Made by a program: the position numbers and the translations under genes
Part shown: piece by piece, positions 46,608-55,508 of the stretch
Numbering within the stretch: position 1 is the first letter of the stretch
Layout: each line of letters begins with the position of its first letter
Assembly (NCBI RefSeq): GCF_030345795.1
Contig: NZ_JAUALB010000001.1
Location: forward strand, 3,402,001-3,466,000
DNA: 64,000 bases
Source: Micromonospora sp. WMMA1363
GTDB lineage: Bacteria; Actinomycetota; Actinomycetes; Mycobacteriales; Micromonosporaceae
Direction: 5' to 3'
The notes under the pieces: model-generated
What the model saw: the letters and a program-made list of their open reading frames with translations, nothing else
What the model was told of the DNA's origin: nothing
The model's database searches: none

Positions 46608-47064
46608 TCCCCCATGTGGCTTGTTGGGCCTTCTGCACCCACCGGTGAATGTGCGCGGGGGGCCGACCTGTGGGCCGCTCCACGTCGTTCGTCATCTCGG
46701 CCGTCGGCACCGATGTGCCCCAGGACGCCGCCGACGCTCCCCGCTGGATCTCATCCATCAAACGTTGCGACTATATCCGGCGGGCCTCCTCGAGCGGAAG
46801 ATCCTGAAGCTCCACCGGTTTCGCCGACGGAGCCCTGCCAGCCTCGGTATTGGCGTCAAGCCCAGGTCATCCAACAAGGAGTGCCGATACGGGCGGGATC
46901 TGCGTCGAAGCGATTCCCGCCGGGACCGGAGGCGCCGTGACGCCGCGCACTATCAACGGAGGGGATGCGGGCTGGCCGTCTCATGGCTACCGTTTTGGGC
47001 CGGGACTATGGTCCGCCCGCCCGGCCACCCGGATTGACGCATTCGAACGCGAAGGGAGGGCTTC
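46608..47064. other. Intergenic, no confident gene
   Basis: About 460 bp with mixed base composition. A 43-codon frame (46937-47068) overlaps the next small ORF by ATGA but has weak third-position bias, so it is not called. Probably holds divergent promoters for the NmrA-like gene and the P450 unit. Confidence 0.35.
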
Positions 47065-47166
47065 ATGACCACCACCGGCGACACTCTCGCCGAGACGGTC
47101 AGGGCTCCAATCCGCACGGATCACGCGCAGATCAACGCATTGGTTGCTCGGAGGATCCCCGCATGA
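47065..47166 (+). CDS. 33-codon ORF coupled to the P450
   Basis: ATG at 47065 follows GAAGGGAGGG at good spacing. The peptide is MTTTGDTLAETVRAPIRTDH followed by AQINALVARRIPA. Its TGA overlaps the P450 ATG (ATGA at 47163), so the two are translationally coupled. About three quarters of its codons end in G or C. It could be a small regulatory leader ORF or a peptide substrate; the absence of Trp, Tyr, Phe and Cys argues against the known P450-crosslinked RiPP precursors. Confidence 0.5.
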   Translation: MTTTGDTLAETVRAPIRTDHAQINALVARRIPA

Positions 47167-48368
47167 CTGACAGCGTCGCGTTCCCGCAGGGCCGCATCTG
47201 CCCCCACCAGCCGGCACCGGGCTACCGACCGTTGACGGCGCGGGGGCCACTCGCTCAGGTGACCCTCTACGACGGCCGGCGGGTCTGGGCTGTCACCACT
47301 CGTGATCTGGCCCGCCGGCTCCTGATCGACCCTCGCATCTCCAGCGACCGCACCAACCCCGCGTGGCCCGCGATGGTGCCGATCGTCGCCGCCGCCGTCG
47401 GCGACGCCCAGCAAAAGGTCCTGAAGATCGTCACCGCGTTGGTGGGCGTCGACGACCCGGTGCACAAAGCCCGGCGCAGGATGCTGATCCCCAGCTTCAC
47501 GTTCAGACGCATCAACGCCCTACGTCCGAAGATCCAGGAGATCGTCGACCAACAGCTGGATCACATGATCAAGAACGGCGCTCCCACGGATCTGATCCCG
47601 GCGTTCGCCGCGCCTGTGCCCGTGACGGTGTTGTACCGACTGATGGGCATACCGGACGACGACCACGGATCCTTCGAGAAGCTGTCGCACCAGCTCGCCG
47701 CCGGCCCGAACGCCAACGAGGCATACGACCAGCTCATGGACTACATGGGCACGCTGATCGCGGAGAAGCGGCGCAACCCCGGTGAGGGGGTTCTCGACGA
47801 CCTCCTCGCGAAGCGCGGTGCCACCGGTGACGTGGACCACGACGAACTGGTCTCGACGCTGGTCCTGCAGGTGGCCGGCGGCCACGGCACCACCGGAAAC
47901 ATGATCGCGCTCGGCATGTTCGCCCTGCTCCAACACCCCGAGCGGCTCGCCGAGCTGCGAGCCGATCCCTCCCTGATGCCCACCGCCGTGGACGAGCTGT
48001 TGCGGTTCCTGTCCGTCCCCGACGGTGTCACGCGGTTGGCGGCGGACGACATCGAGGTCGACGGCACCACCATCCGCAAGGGCGACGGCGTGTTCTTCAT
48101 CACCTCCCTCATCAACCGCGACACCGACGTCCACGACGCGCCGAACTCCCTGGACTGGCATCGCGCCTCCGCCGCGGACCACCTGACGTTCGGATTCGGC
48201 GCCCACCAGTGCCTCGGCCAGAGCCTCGCTCGCATCACGATGGAGATCGCCCTCGGCACGCTGATCGATCGCCTGCCCAGCCTGCGTCTCGCGGTTCCGG
48301 CGGAGGACGTTTCGTTCCTTCCCGCTGCGAGCTTCCAGGTGCTAACCGAACTCCCCGTCACCTGGTAG
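47163..48368 (+). CDS. Cytochrome P450
   Basis: A 401-residue soluble bacterial P450. Heme loop FGFGAHQCLG with ligand C350; ExxR in DELLRF; C-helix HKARRRMLIPSFTFRRI; I-helix VAGGHGTTGN (residues 237-246). The usual acidic residue of the A-G-x-E/D-T motif is glycine here (G242), so proton delivery must differ from standard monooxygenases. Redox partners are not encoded nearby. It is followed directly by transposon remnants, so its original cluster may be truncated. Confidence 0.92.
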   Translation: MTDSVAFPQGRICPHQPAPGYRPLTARGPLAQVTLYDGRRVWAVTTRDLARRLLIDPRISSDRTNPAWPAMVPIVAAAVGDAQQKVLKIVTALVGVDDPVHKARRRMLIPSFTFRRINALRPKIQEIVDQQLDHMIKNGAPTDLIPAFAAPVPVTVLYRLMGIPDDDHGSFEKLSHQLAAGPNANEAYDQLMDYMGTLIAEKRRNPGEGVLDDLLAKRGATGDVDHDELVSTLVLQVAGGHGTTGNMIALGMFALLQHPERLAELRADPSLMPTAVDELLRFLSVPDGVTRLAADDIEVDGTTIRKGDGVFFITSLINRDTDVHDAPNSLDWHRASAADHLTFGFGAHQCLGQSLARITMEIALGTLIDRLPSLRLAVPAEDVSFLPAASFQVLTELPVTW

Positions 48369-48477
48369 GACTGCGTGGGCGCCGAGCCGCCAGCGTGCCT
48401 GCGGACGGTGCTGGGCGGGGAAACTCGGACGTCCGGTTCGGGGAGAAGTCGCGCGGAAACGATCCCAAGAGGACACC

Positions 48478-48819
48478 GCGCCGCGCGGCTTACTTCACAC
48501 CGCGTCTGTACCGCCAACTCAAGACGCTGCCCTGGGCGAAGATCCCGATCCAGGACGAGACCGGCACCCGCGGGCACAGCCGCTACGACATCCGCCGCCT
48601 GCAAGCCGTCACCTGCACCGGAGCACTCGCGCTGGACTTCCCACACGCCGTGCAAGCACTACGGATCCGGCGCCGCCGGCTGAACCTGGCCACCGGCCGC
48701 TGGACCACCGTCACCGTCTACGCGATCACCAACCTGACCGCAGCCCAGGCCGACCCCACCGACCTCGCGGACTGGCTGCGCGGACACTGGTCCATCGAGA
48801 CTCTGCACCACATCCGCTA
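48478..48819 (+). pseudogene. ISAs1-family transposase remnant
   Basis: The frame encodes YFTPRLYRQLKTLPWAKIPI and DETGTRGHSRYDIRRLQAVT, then WLRGHWSIETLHHIR, typical of the middle to C-terminal part of ISAs1 transposases. The N-terminus is missing and the sequence stops at HHIR, where IS3 orfB begins. The two pieces are joined in frame. Confidence 0.75.
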
Positions 48820-49618
48820 CCAGCACCGTGCCGGGCCGTCGCGGCGGGAACGCGACGACGCAGACCTCGCCGCCCGCATCGCGCAGATCCACGCCGACTC
48901 GGCCGGCACCTACGGCGCACCCCGGGTCCGCGCCGAACTCGCCGGCCAGGGGCGGCGGCACTCCGGCAAGCGGGTCGCCCGGCTGATGCGGGGCGCCGGG
49001 TTGTGCGGCCGCACGCCGAAGCGGTGGCGCACCACGACCGTGCCCGACCCGGGGGCGGCGTTGTCGGCGGACCTGATCCGCCGGGACTTCGACGTCGCCG
49101 CCGGCCGGGTCGACACCCGCTGGTGCGGCGACATCACCTACATCCACACGTGGGAGGGCTGGCTGTACCTCGCCACCGTCATCGACATCGCCTCACGCCG
49201 GGTTGTGGGCTGGGCGACCGCCGACCACCTACGGACCGATCTGCCCGCTCAGGCGTTGTCCAACGCGATCGCCGTCCGACGCCCGACCGGGCCGGTGATC
49301 TTCCACAGCGACCGGGGTTGCCAGTACACGAGTGCGCAGTACGCCCGGCTGGCCGACCGCAACGGGGTGCGGTTGTCGGTCGGTGGGCGGGGTCAGTGCT
49401 GGGACAACGCCGTCGCGGAGTCGTTCTTCGCCACGATCAAGACCGAACTGCTCGACCGGAGGGCGTGGCCGACCCGGGCCGCCGCCCGTGCGGCGATCTT
49501 CGAGTGGATCGAGGGGTGGTACAACACCCGCCGCCGCCATTCCACCCTGGACTACATGAGCCCGGCCGAGTATGAGGCGACGGCCTATTCCCGCAGGCCA
49601 ACGAGCAAGGTAGCGTGA
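48820..49618 (+). pseudogene. IS3-family transposase orfB, 5'-truncated
   Basis: From QHRAGPSRRERDDADLAARI onward this is an IS3 OrfB integrase. The HTH_21 region is GTYGAPRVRAEL, and the rve catalytic core has D in WCGDITYIHTW, D in FHSDRGCQYTS and E in WDNAVAESFFATIKTEL. About 25-30 N-terminal residues and orfA are gone. The right terminus with CCGTCAAACCGGGTCAACCC lies at about 49636-49660. The DDE triad is intact, but without OrfA the element is probably immobile. The frame stays open upstream into the ISAs1 piece. Confidence 0.85.
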
Positions 49619-49661
49619 GATCAACTTACCGACCCTGTCCGTCAAACCGGGTCAACCCCAT

Positions 49662-50466
49662 CCCGGTGCTGACCCGATTCCGCGACCGCCACCAGGCCGA
49701 CGACCTGGTCGTGGTGGCCGACGCCGGGATGCTGTCCGCGGCCAACCTGCTGGCCTTGGAAGACGGATTCCGGTTCATCGTCGGCTCCAAGACCAGCAAA
49801 ATCCCCTACGAACTTGAGGCCCACGTCGAGCGGCACGGCAACCACCTGCCCGACGGCGCGACGATCGAGACCACCCGGCGCATGGGCACCGGGACCAAGG
49901 CCCGCGACCGGCGGGTGGTCTACCAGTACACGTTCACACGAGCCCAGCACGACAACCGCGCGATCAACGCCATGGTCGAACGCGCCGAAAAGGTCGCCGC
50001 CGGCGAACGACCGCTGAAGAAGGACCGCTTCGTCACCTTCACCGACAGCACCACCAGCGTGAACTGGGACCTCGTCGAACGCGCCCGATCCCTGATCGGG
50101 ATCAAGGGCTACGTCACCAACATCGACCCCACCGTGATGGACGGCGCGGCCGTCGTGGCCGCCTACCACGACCTCTACCAGGTCGAACGTTCCTTCCGGA
50201 TGACCAAGTCCGACCTGGCCGCACGACCGGTCTTCCACCGCCTCGAAGACAGCATCCAGGCCCACCTGACCGTCGTGTTCGCCGCCCTGGCCATCTCCCG
50301 CGAAGCCCAAGCACGCTCCGGGCTGAGCATCAACAAGATCCTCAAGACCCTGCGGCCCCTCCGCTCAGCCACCGTCACCATCGGCACCCAGCAAGTGACC
50401 GCCCAGCCACGCATCACCGCCGAGACCCGAACCCTCCTGACCACCCTCGGCTGGAGTGGTCACTAA
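49662..50466 (+). pseudogene. IS1634-family transposase, 3' part
   Basis: About 268 residues of an IS1634 (IS4 superfamily) DDE transposase: VVVADAGMLSAANLLALEDG with the second catalytic Asp, RFIVGSKTSKIPYEL, and the YREK-like region YHDLYQVERSFRMTKSDLAA. The N-terminal half is missing, replaced by the IS3 fragment. Confidence 0.8.
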
Positions 50467-50481
50467 ATCGCTACAACTCAG

Positions 50482-50730
50482 GCCTGGCCATGCCCGACCC
50501 GCCAACGACAACTGATCGCCCACTACCACCAAGCACCGGTATCGCTCATGATCTACCTGTCCGGGTACTTCATCGAAGCCTGCCAGGATCTGCCCAACAC
50601 CGCCGCAGGCACGCTGCACCGGCGCTTCCTCGGCTGGCCGGCGCGCATCCCCGCCGAACACTGGCACGCCGACGCCCTCGAACACGACGATCGGATCGAC
50701 ACCGACGCCTACCACGACGCAAGATCGTAG
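50482..50730 (+). pseudogene. Truncated copy of the AICE small Cys protein
   Basis: Reads AWPCPTRQRQLIAHYHQAPV then SLMIYLSGYFIEACQDLPNT and RFLGWPARIP. This is clearly paralogous to the intact gene at 55509 (AAWPCRTRKRQLVAEF, SLMLHLSAYLVQACEDLPHT). The N-terminus has been removed by the IS1634 fragment. It marks the remains of a second, related integrative element left of intron A. Confidence 0.75.
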
Positions 50731-50766
50731 GCTGGCTCAAAACGTCTATACAAGGAACATCAAGAC

Positions 50767-50786
50767 GGCCCGGCTGACGCCGGGCC
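50767..50786. repeat. Hairpin in the remnant element end
   Basis: GGCCCGGC and GCCGGGCC around TGAC. A similar hairpin (CCGGC-TAC-GCCGG) occurs near 61190 after the GntR gene, inside flanks that align: both contain TGGCTCAAAAC, then CGCCCGGCT- and CGCGCACGC-type words in the same order. Confidence 0.6.
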
Positions 50787-50924
50787 GCGCGCACGCGCTA
50801 CTGCCTTCGGGTCGCGCGCACGCGCCCGCGCGACGACCAAGACGGCCAGGCGATGCGTCCCGGTCGAAGCGATCAAGGCCGTGACGATCCCATCACGGGT
50901 CAACCCACGCGACGGGTTCCGGGG

Positions 50925-52828
50925 ATCGAGTAGGGGGCCGGGTCGCCCGACCCCCTCTCACACCACCGGACATGCGGGCCCGCATCCGGCGGTTCGTTAA
51001 GCCGCTTGGTTGAATCGTTGCCAGAGTTGGAAGAGCCGGTGCAGGCCGAGGTTGTCCCAGTAGGCACCGGGCAGGGCGACGCTGAGCGCGGTCGACCTCG
51101 CCATACGCCAGTGGCCCCGGTGGCTGTTGCCCCATTGGTGGGCTTGGCCAGTCGGGATCCCCAGCGACTTGAGGGCCCGCACTCTGCGTTTCGGAAGTTT
51201 CCACTCCTTCCAGCGCACCTGCCGTAGCCGGCGGTGTAGCCAGGCATCCACCCGACGGAACACGCTGGGTGTGCCGACCAGACGGAAGTAGCCCATCCAC
51301 CCGAGGATGAACCCGTTGAGTTCCTCGATCCGCCTGCCCATCGGCACCCGCCAGTTTCGGCGGGTCAGTTGGCGCAGCCGCTGCTTGAGCCGCAGCACCG
51401 CCTTGGGATCGACCCGGATCCTGACCTCAGATTTAGAACAGTAGAACCCGAATCCGAGTAGCGTCGCCTTCGGAGCCGGGCGCACCGAGGACTTGTCCTG
51501 GTTCACCTTGAGCTTGAGCCGCTCCTCGATCACCTTCGTGACCGAGCCGAGCACCCTTTGGGCGGCTCGTTCGCTGCGCACGAACACGCGAATATCGTCG
51601 GCGTAGCGGACGAACCGGTGACCGCGCTGCCACAGCTCCCGGTCCAAGTCGTCGAGCATGATGTTCGACAAGATCGGCGAGAGCGGGGAGCCTTGCGGCG
51701 TTCCCTCCTCGGTCGCCAGTTTGACCCCGTCGACCATCACCCCGGCTTCCAGGTACCGGCGGATGAGCTTGAGCAGCTTACGGTCGTCAACCTTGCGAGC
51801 CACCCGCGCCATCAGCGTGTCGAACTGAACCCGGTCGAAGAACCGGTCCAGATCGACATCGACGACCCAGCGCAGCCCGTCAGCGACCGCTCGCCGCGCG
51901 ACCCGTACCGCCCGGTGGGCGGACTTGCCGGGACGAAACCCGAAGCTGGCACCGCTGAAATGCGGGTCGAAGATCGGCGTGAGTACCTGCGCGATCGCCT
52001 GCTGGATCAACCGGTCCAGCACCGTGGGCACACCCAGATTCCGCGAACCGCCCCCGGGCTTGGGGATCACCACCCGGCGTACCGGCTGCGGCTGGTACGT
52101 GCCCGCGTCCAGAGCCGCCCGGACCTGCCCCCAGTGCTGACGTAGCCACCCACGAAGCTCGTGCGTGGCCAGGCCATCCACACCGGGTGCACCCCGATTG
52201 GACTCCACACGCTTCAGCGCCCGGCCAAGATTCTGCGGCGTGAGCATCTGCTCCCACAACGACAGCTCCCCGGCCTCGAAGGCGTTCTCCCCAATGCGCG
52301 CCGACCGGCCGCTACGCTCCACCGCAGGCTTTGACGGACTCACCGTCGCCGCCCTCGATGAGCCCACGTCCGCGGGATGGCTGCGATCACCGCGACCGGC
52401 ACGAGCAACACCAGATCCTTCGCCTCACCTAACGTTCGGCCCTTCCCGACGTGAAACATCGATCCCCGCCGGTACTATGGCCTCTGCTGACTTCTGCCCG
52501 GTCCATCCCGCCCTCACGGCCGAGACGGTCACCACCATCGGCGGTGACACCCGGACAGACCTCCCCGGATAAGAACGACCACTTTCCCCCTACGCCCGCC
52601 GCGTCTACGTGACGGCCCTGTCGATGGTGACGGGCTTCGTCGTGCGATGCCGACTCACCCAAACCGTCCCGCCTCACTACGCGGTTCGTGTTCCTCGGTG
52701 CAGGGTTTCGCCTCGGGCTTCCTCCCGACCCCGCCTCACGACGACGCCGTTGCCTCCGGCTCGGGGCAAGCACCACCTCTCTCCCCAGGGGACTCTCACC
52801 CCCAAGCAATCGCCCATGCCGGGCATAC
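50925..52828 (-). mobile_element. Group II intron, copy A (IIC type)
   Basis: A 1,904-bp intron on the minus strand. The 5' end (at 52828) begins GTATGCCCGG directly after exon hexamer GTCGAT. EBS1 candidate AUCGAC lies in a hairpin loop (plus-strand 52620-52625) and pairs with that hexamer. The 3' end (50925) is CCCCCTACTCGAT, a domain VI stem with a bulged A about 7 nt from the splice site. Domain V lies just before it (GAACCGCCGGATGCGGG). A reverse transcriptase is encoded in domain IV. A 5'-exon hairpin replaces IBS2, as in class IIC. Its twin lies 10,412 bp to the right. Confidence 0.88.
50997..52367 (-). CDS. Group II intron reverse transcriptase/maturase, copy A
   Basis: A 456-residue LtrA-type protein from a GTG (an internal ATG at MLTPQNLGRAL is possible). 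RT motifs in order: RRVVIPKPGGGSRNLGVPTV, FGFRPGKSAHRAV, VVDVDLDRFFDRV, GTPQGSPLSPILSNIMLDDL, the catalytic RYADDIRVFV and LGFGFY. The maturase domain X/GIIM (about 340-450) has RIEELNGFILGWMGYF. No HNH endonuclease, as expected for class IIC. It splices its host RNA and reverse transcribes the intron into DNA targets. The translation is identical to that of copy B. Confidence 0.95.
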   Translation of the reverse strand: MGSSRAATVSPSKPAVERSGRSARIGENAFEAGELSLWEQMLTPQNLGRALKRVESNRGAPGVDGLATHELRGWLRQHWGQVRAALDAGTYQPQPVRRVVIPKPGGGSRNLGVPTVLDRLIQQAIAQVLTPIFDPHFSGASFGFRPGKSAHRAVRVARRAVADGLRWVVDVDLDRFFDRVQFDTLMARVARKVDDRKLLKLIRRYLEAGVMVDGVKLATEEGTPQGSPLSPILSNIMLDDLDRELWQRGHRFVRYADDIRVFVRSERAAQRVLGSVTKVIEERLKLKVNQDKSSVRPAPKATLLGFGFYCSKSEVRIRVDPKAVLRLKQRLRQLTRRNWRVPMGRRIEELNGFILGWMGYFRLVGTPSVFRRVDAWLHRRLRQVRWKEWKLPKRRVRALKSLGIPTGQAHQWGNSHRGHWRMARSTALSVALPGAYWDNLGLHRLFQLWQRFNQAA

Positions 52829-52836
52829 ATCGACGC

Positions 52837-52855
52837 CACGCCGCTTCGCGCCGTG
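52837..52855 (-). repeat. 5'-exon hairpin of intron A insertion site
   Basis: On the intron strand CACGGCGCGAAGCGGCGTG folds as CACG-CGC / GCG-CGTG with one G-G mismatch and loop GAA. It ends 8 nt before the intron. The equivalent hairpin at copy B differs in sequence but conserves pairing. Confidence 0.75.
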
Positions 52856-52927
52856 CCAACGAGCAGCGCGATCTCGGTACCCAAGCCCTGAGATCTACAT
52901 CGATCAATTCGCATGCGTTCCCGGTAT

Positions 52928-52950
52928 CTGACATCAGTCGTGACAGCAAC
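52928..52950 (+). repeat. Degenerate TGAC-rich 23-mer, copy 1
   Basis: About 16 of 23 positions match the copy at 63348, keeping the form TGAC-N8-TGACAGCAAC. It lies about 100 bp beyond the intron A hairpin, the same distance as the copy beyond intron B. Candidate attachment or integrase arm site of the remnant element. Confidence 0.45.
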
Positions 52951-52974
52951 CGGGGTGCACAACCATGCACCCCG
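52951..52974. terminator. 9-bp hairpin after the immunity gene
   Basis: CGGGGTGCA and TGCACCCCG with loop CAACCA, downstream of the minus-strand toxin-immunity pair. Confidence 0.65.
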
Positions 52975-53055
52975 GCGCGCAAAGTCACTGAACCAGCACC
53001 ATATGGAGTGGTCCACCGATGCTCCACAACTCCGGATCAATCGAACGTTTGGAAA

Positions 53056-53454
53056 TCAAAGAGCCGACCGCTTGCGCCACTCTGCTTCAATTTCGGCGAT
53101 CATTTCAGTTACGTTCTCATCCGAGAAGACGAACGGGCGCATTTGATCGACCACAGCCTCTCTTTTGGCTTCCGGCGTGGATAACTCACCCCACATTTCG
53201 GCCAGGTAATCGCGTACGGCAGGGCGTTCCATTGCTCGCGCTTCAAAGCGACGCCAATCACGCCAACCTTGCGCTTTCCGCGACTCCCCGATTTCTTCGT
53301 GATGCGCAATGATCGTCTCAACTAGCCGCTCATGTACGCGACTCAGGAGCGGGCTACCTTTCACCGCCCAATCCACATCGGCCGCGTTGAAGCGGATCTC
53401 CATCAAGCCCTTCTGAAGTGCGTAAAGCTCGTCGATGTTGTCGATCTCGAACAT
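53056..53454 (-). CDS. Candidate immunity protein
   Basis: A 132-residue acidic, helical protein (MFEIDNIDELYALQKGLMEI, then WRDWRRFEARAMERPAVRDY and EMIAEIEAEWRKR). It starts 9 bp after the toxin-domain stop on the same strand, the canonical toxin-then-immunity order, and shares the lower GC content of that cassette. No family recognised. Immunity function is inferred from position only. Confidence 0.6.
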   Translation of the reverse strand: MFEIDNIDELYALQKGLMEIRFNAADVDWAVKGSPLLSRVHERLVETIIAHHEEIGESRKAQGWRDWRRFEARAMERPAVRDYLAEMWGELSTPEAKREAVVDQMRPFVFSDENVTEMIAEIEAEWRKRSAL

Positions 53455-53463
53455 ACTTCCTCA

Positions 53464-53871
53464 TCATCCGAATGGATTCGGGCCATGGAAAACCACGTCA
53501 TCGAGCGTGAATCTGAACGACCCCGTGTGCATGAGCTCGTTGGGTTGTGAGCCAGGCACCAGTTTAGTCCCAGCGGGCAACCTGAACGCGATCAGGTGGG
53601 TTCCTCGGTCTCCGCCCCTTCCCATGAAGAGTGCGTTGCTTGTTTCCTTAGAGCTAAGCATCTCCCTTGTGAAGTACGTGACGCCCTTTGCGTTCGCAGT
53701 TACCACACCGCCGTCCATGATTTTGGCGTGACTGCCTTCGGACGTGTAATGGAATACGACATTGTCGTCTAGCGAGTCCGCAAGGTTATCTACGCTGTGC
53801 TTCGCTGCATCGCCGCAGTTGTGGACGAGGACCGGCGTGTTGCCGGCTAGCACATAGTACGTGTGGGATTT
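53464..53871 (-). pseudogene. Decapitated polymorphic toxin tip (ART-HYD1-like)
   Basis: The frame, open from just after a TGA at 53872-53874, reads KSHTYYVLAGNTPVLVHNCG, the hallmark end of actinobacterial HINT/Rhs pre-toxin modules. It continues into a toxin domain with VVFHYTSEGSHAKIMDGG, VTYFTREMLSSKE, LIAFRLPAGTKLVPG and a terminal FHGPNPFG. The HYT motif and layout resemble the Tox-ART-HYD1 ADP-ribosyltransferases. The delivery and repeat parts are absent, so this is a displaced cassette. Codon use and GC are below the regional level. Confidence 0.75.
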
Positions 53872-53964
53872 TCACCCCGTCACGCAGTGTGACCTACGTG
53901 CTCATGGCCTTTCACCTGGCCTTTCGTGTGTGGCGCCAACTCGCCGCATCGAAATCTATCGGTG

Positions 53965-53987
53965 TTGACGGCGACGGTGACGGCAAC
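53965..53987 (+). repeat. TGACGGCAAC-type 23-mer, copy 2
   Basis: Two TGACGG-headed decamers 12 bp apart. It differs from the copy at 63348 at two positions. Same orientation as that copy; candidate attL or arm site. Confidence 0.6.
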
Positions 53988-54036
53988 CTGGAGAGACGCC
54001 CGTGACCGCCTGCGGTCGAGGCATCGATGGGTGGCG

Positions 54037-54510
54037 CTATCCGAGGTACGGGGTGTCGCGTTGCTCGGCGTGGTGGTGGAGGCGGAGGCGGACGGTGTCG
54101 TGGATGGGGATGTGGTCGAACTCGGCGGGGTCGATGAAGCGGACGTCAGTGGATTCATCGCTGACGGTGATGGCGCCGCCGACCGCGCGGGCGAGGTAGG
54201 TCACGGTGAACTCCTGCCGCACCTCACCGTCTGCGTACGCGATGACGTGTGCGGGGTCGGTGTAGATGCCGAGTAGGCCGGTGATCTCGATGTCGAGGCC
54301 GGTTTCTTCTTTGACCTCGCGGATGGCGCATTGTTGGAGGGTTTCGCCGATGTCCATGGCGCCGCCGGGTAGGGCCCAGTTGCCGGAGTCGGTGCGGCGT
54401 TGCAGCAGTACGCGGCCGTGCTGGTCGGTGACGATGGCGGCGGCGCCGGGGACGAGGCTGTTCGCGGTGGGGGCGTGCGGGTCGTGGTAGTAGTCGCGCC
54501 GGCCGGTCAC
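54037..54510 (-). CDS. NUDIX hydrolase
   Basis: Predicted 157 residues from the GTG at 54508-54510, which overlaps the stop of the XRE gene (GTGA). NUDIX box: GGAMDIGETLQQCAIREVKE continuing ETGL (Gx5Ex7REUxEExGU), after LLQRRTDSGNWALPGG. It hydrolyses a nucleoside diphosphate linked to another group. NUDIX genes coupled to an XRE regulator are regular AICE passengers (as in pSAM2). Confidence 0.9.
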   Translation of the reverse strand: MTGRRDYYHDPHAPTANSLVPGAAAIVTDQHGRVLLQRRTDSGNWALPGGAMDIGETLQQCAIREVKEETGLDIEITGLLGIYTDPAHVIAYADGEVRQEFTVTYLARAVGGAITVSDESTDVRFIDPAEFDHIPIHDTVRLRLHHHAEQRDTPYLG

Positions 54511-55252
54511 CGGGTCTCCTTCGGGTAGGCGGTGGCGGTTTGCCAGATCTGTTCGAACTGGTCGGCGTGGGCGGCGAAGATGCCGTGCGGGGAGAGTTCG
54601 CGCAGGTGTAGGGCGGGGTGTTGGTAGCCGCGGGCGCGGTATAGGTGTGGGGTGACGATCATCTGGTGGTCGAACCGGAACACCGAGTTGTACAGGTGCA
54701 CGGTGTGCAGGCCGATCTCCACCCCGGGTACGTCGTGGAGGGTTCGCAGAAGTTGAGGGCGTTGCGGATCCGGCCGGGTAGGGTGCCGCCGATCTGTTCG
54801 AGGGCGTCGCGTTCGGCGACGTGCGGGCAGTCGGGGTCGGCGAACGCGAGCCGGACGCGGGCGCCGTTGGCGGCTTTGTCGGTGATGAGCTGCATGGTGT
54901 TGGGCAGCAGTTCCAGCAGGAACGGGTAGGCGTAGCCGAGCAGGTCGATCCGCGTGGTGGCGCCGGTGAGCAGGGCGGCCCAGACGTGGTGGGGGATGTC
55001 GGCGCGGTGGGCGTAGGCGGCGACGACCTCAGCGGTGGCTTCCGCGCCCGGAGCCTGGTCGGGGCGGGTCTGGGGCCACAGGTCGGCTTCGGTCTCGCCG
55101 AGGGCGTCGGCGACGGCGAGGCGGGTGCGTTGGTGCGGGACGCGACCGGCGAGCCACCGGGTGACGGTCTTGACGTCGACACCGACGGCTGCGGCGAGGG
55201 CGGCCGGGTCGAGGTGGGCGCGGAGCATGGCCGCGCGGAGGCGGTGACTCAT
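54507..55252 (-). pseudogene. AICE XRE-type regulator, frameshifted
   Basis: The N-terminal part (55252 to about 54756) has a helix-turn-helix (HLDPAALAAAVGVDVKTVTRWL, cited in part) and a ligand or PLD-like domain (LLGYAYPFLLELLPNTMQLI). The family's C-terminus (GLHTVHLYNSVFRFDHQMIV, HPALHLRELSPHGIFAAHAD) continues in another frame. The span is 746 bp, one base short of 249 codons, and the break is near 54752-54757. Operon-coupled to the NUDIX gene. Confidence 0.75.
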
Positions 55253-55508
55253 ACCGACCCACGGTAGTGGACACGGCGGGACGCGCCAGGGTCATAGAAG
55301 TGTCCGACGTGATGTCTGTCGGGACGTTGGGGTGCCCGGGGTTGGTTCGTAGGTTCTGCGGCAGGGCCTCGCCGGTTCGCTTGCGGCAGATTCGCCGGGC
55401 TGGTGGGTGCCAGGGGGAAGGGGTTGCCGTCGACCCGGGATGTGGTCGGGTCGGGTGTCGGCAGTGGCCCCTTCCCCCTTCCAACGAGTCGGAAGGGTGG
55501 TGGGGTGG

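Noticed and set aside
46937..47068. 43-codon ORF overlapping the P450 leader ORF
   Set aside because: Only about 65% G/C at third positions and no conserved motif; the overlap by ATGA alone is not enough.
47065..47166. RiPP precursor of the biarylitide or tryptorubin type
   Set aside because: The peptide contains no Trp, Tyr or Phe, which those crosslinks require; kept only as a coupled small ORF.
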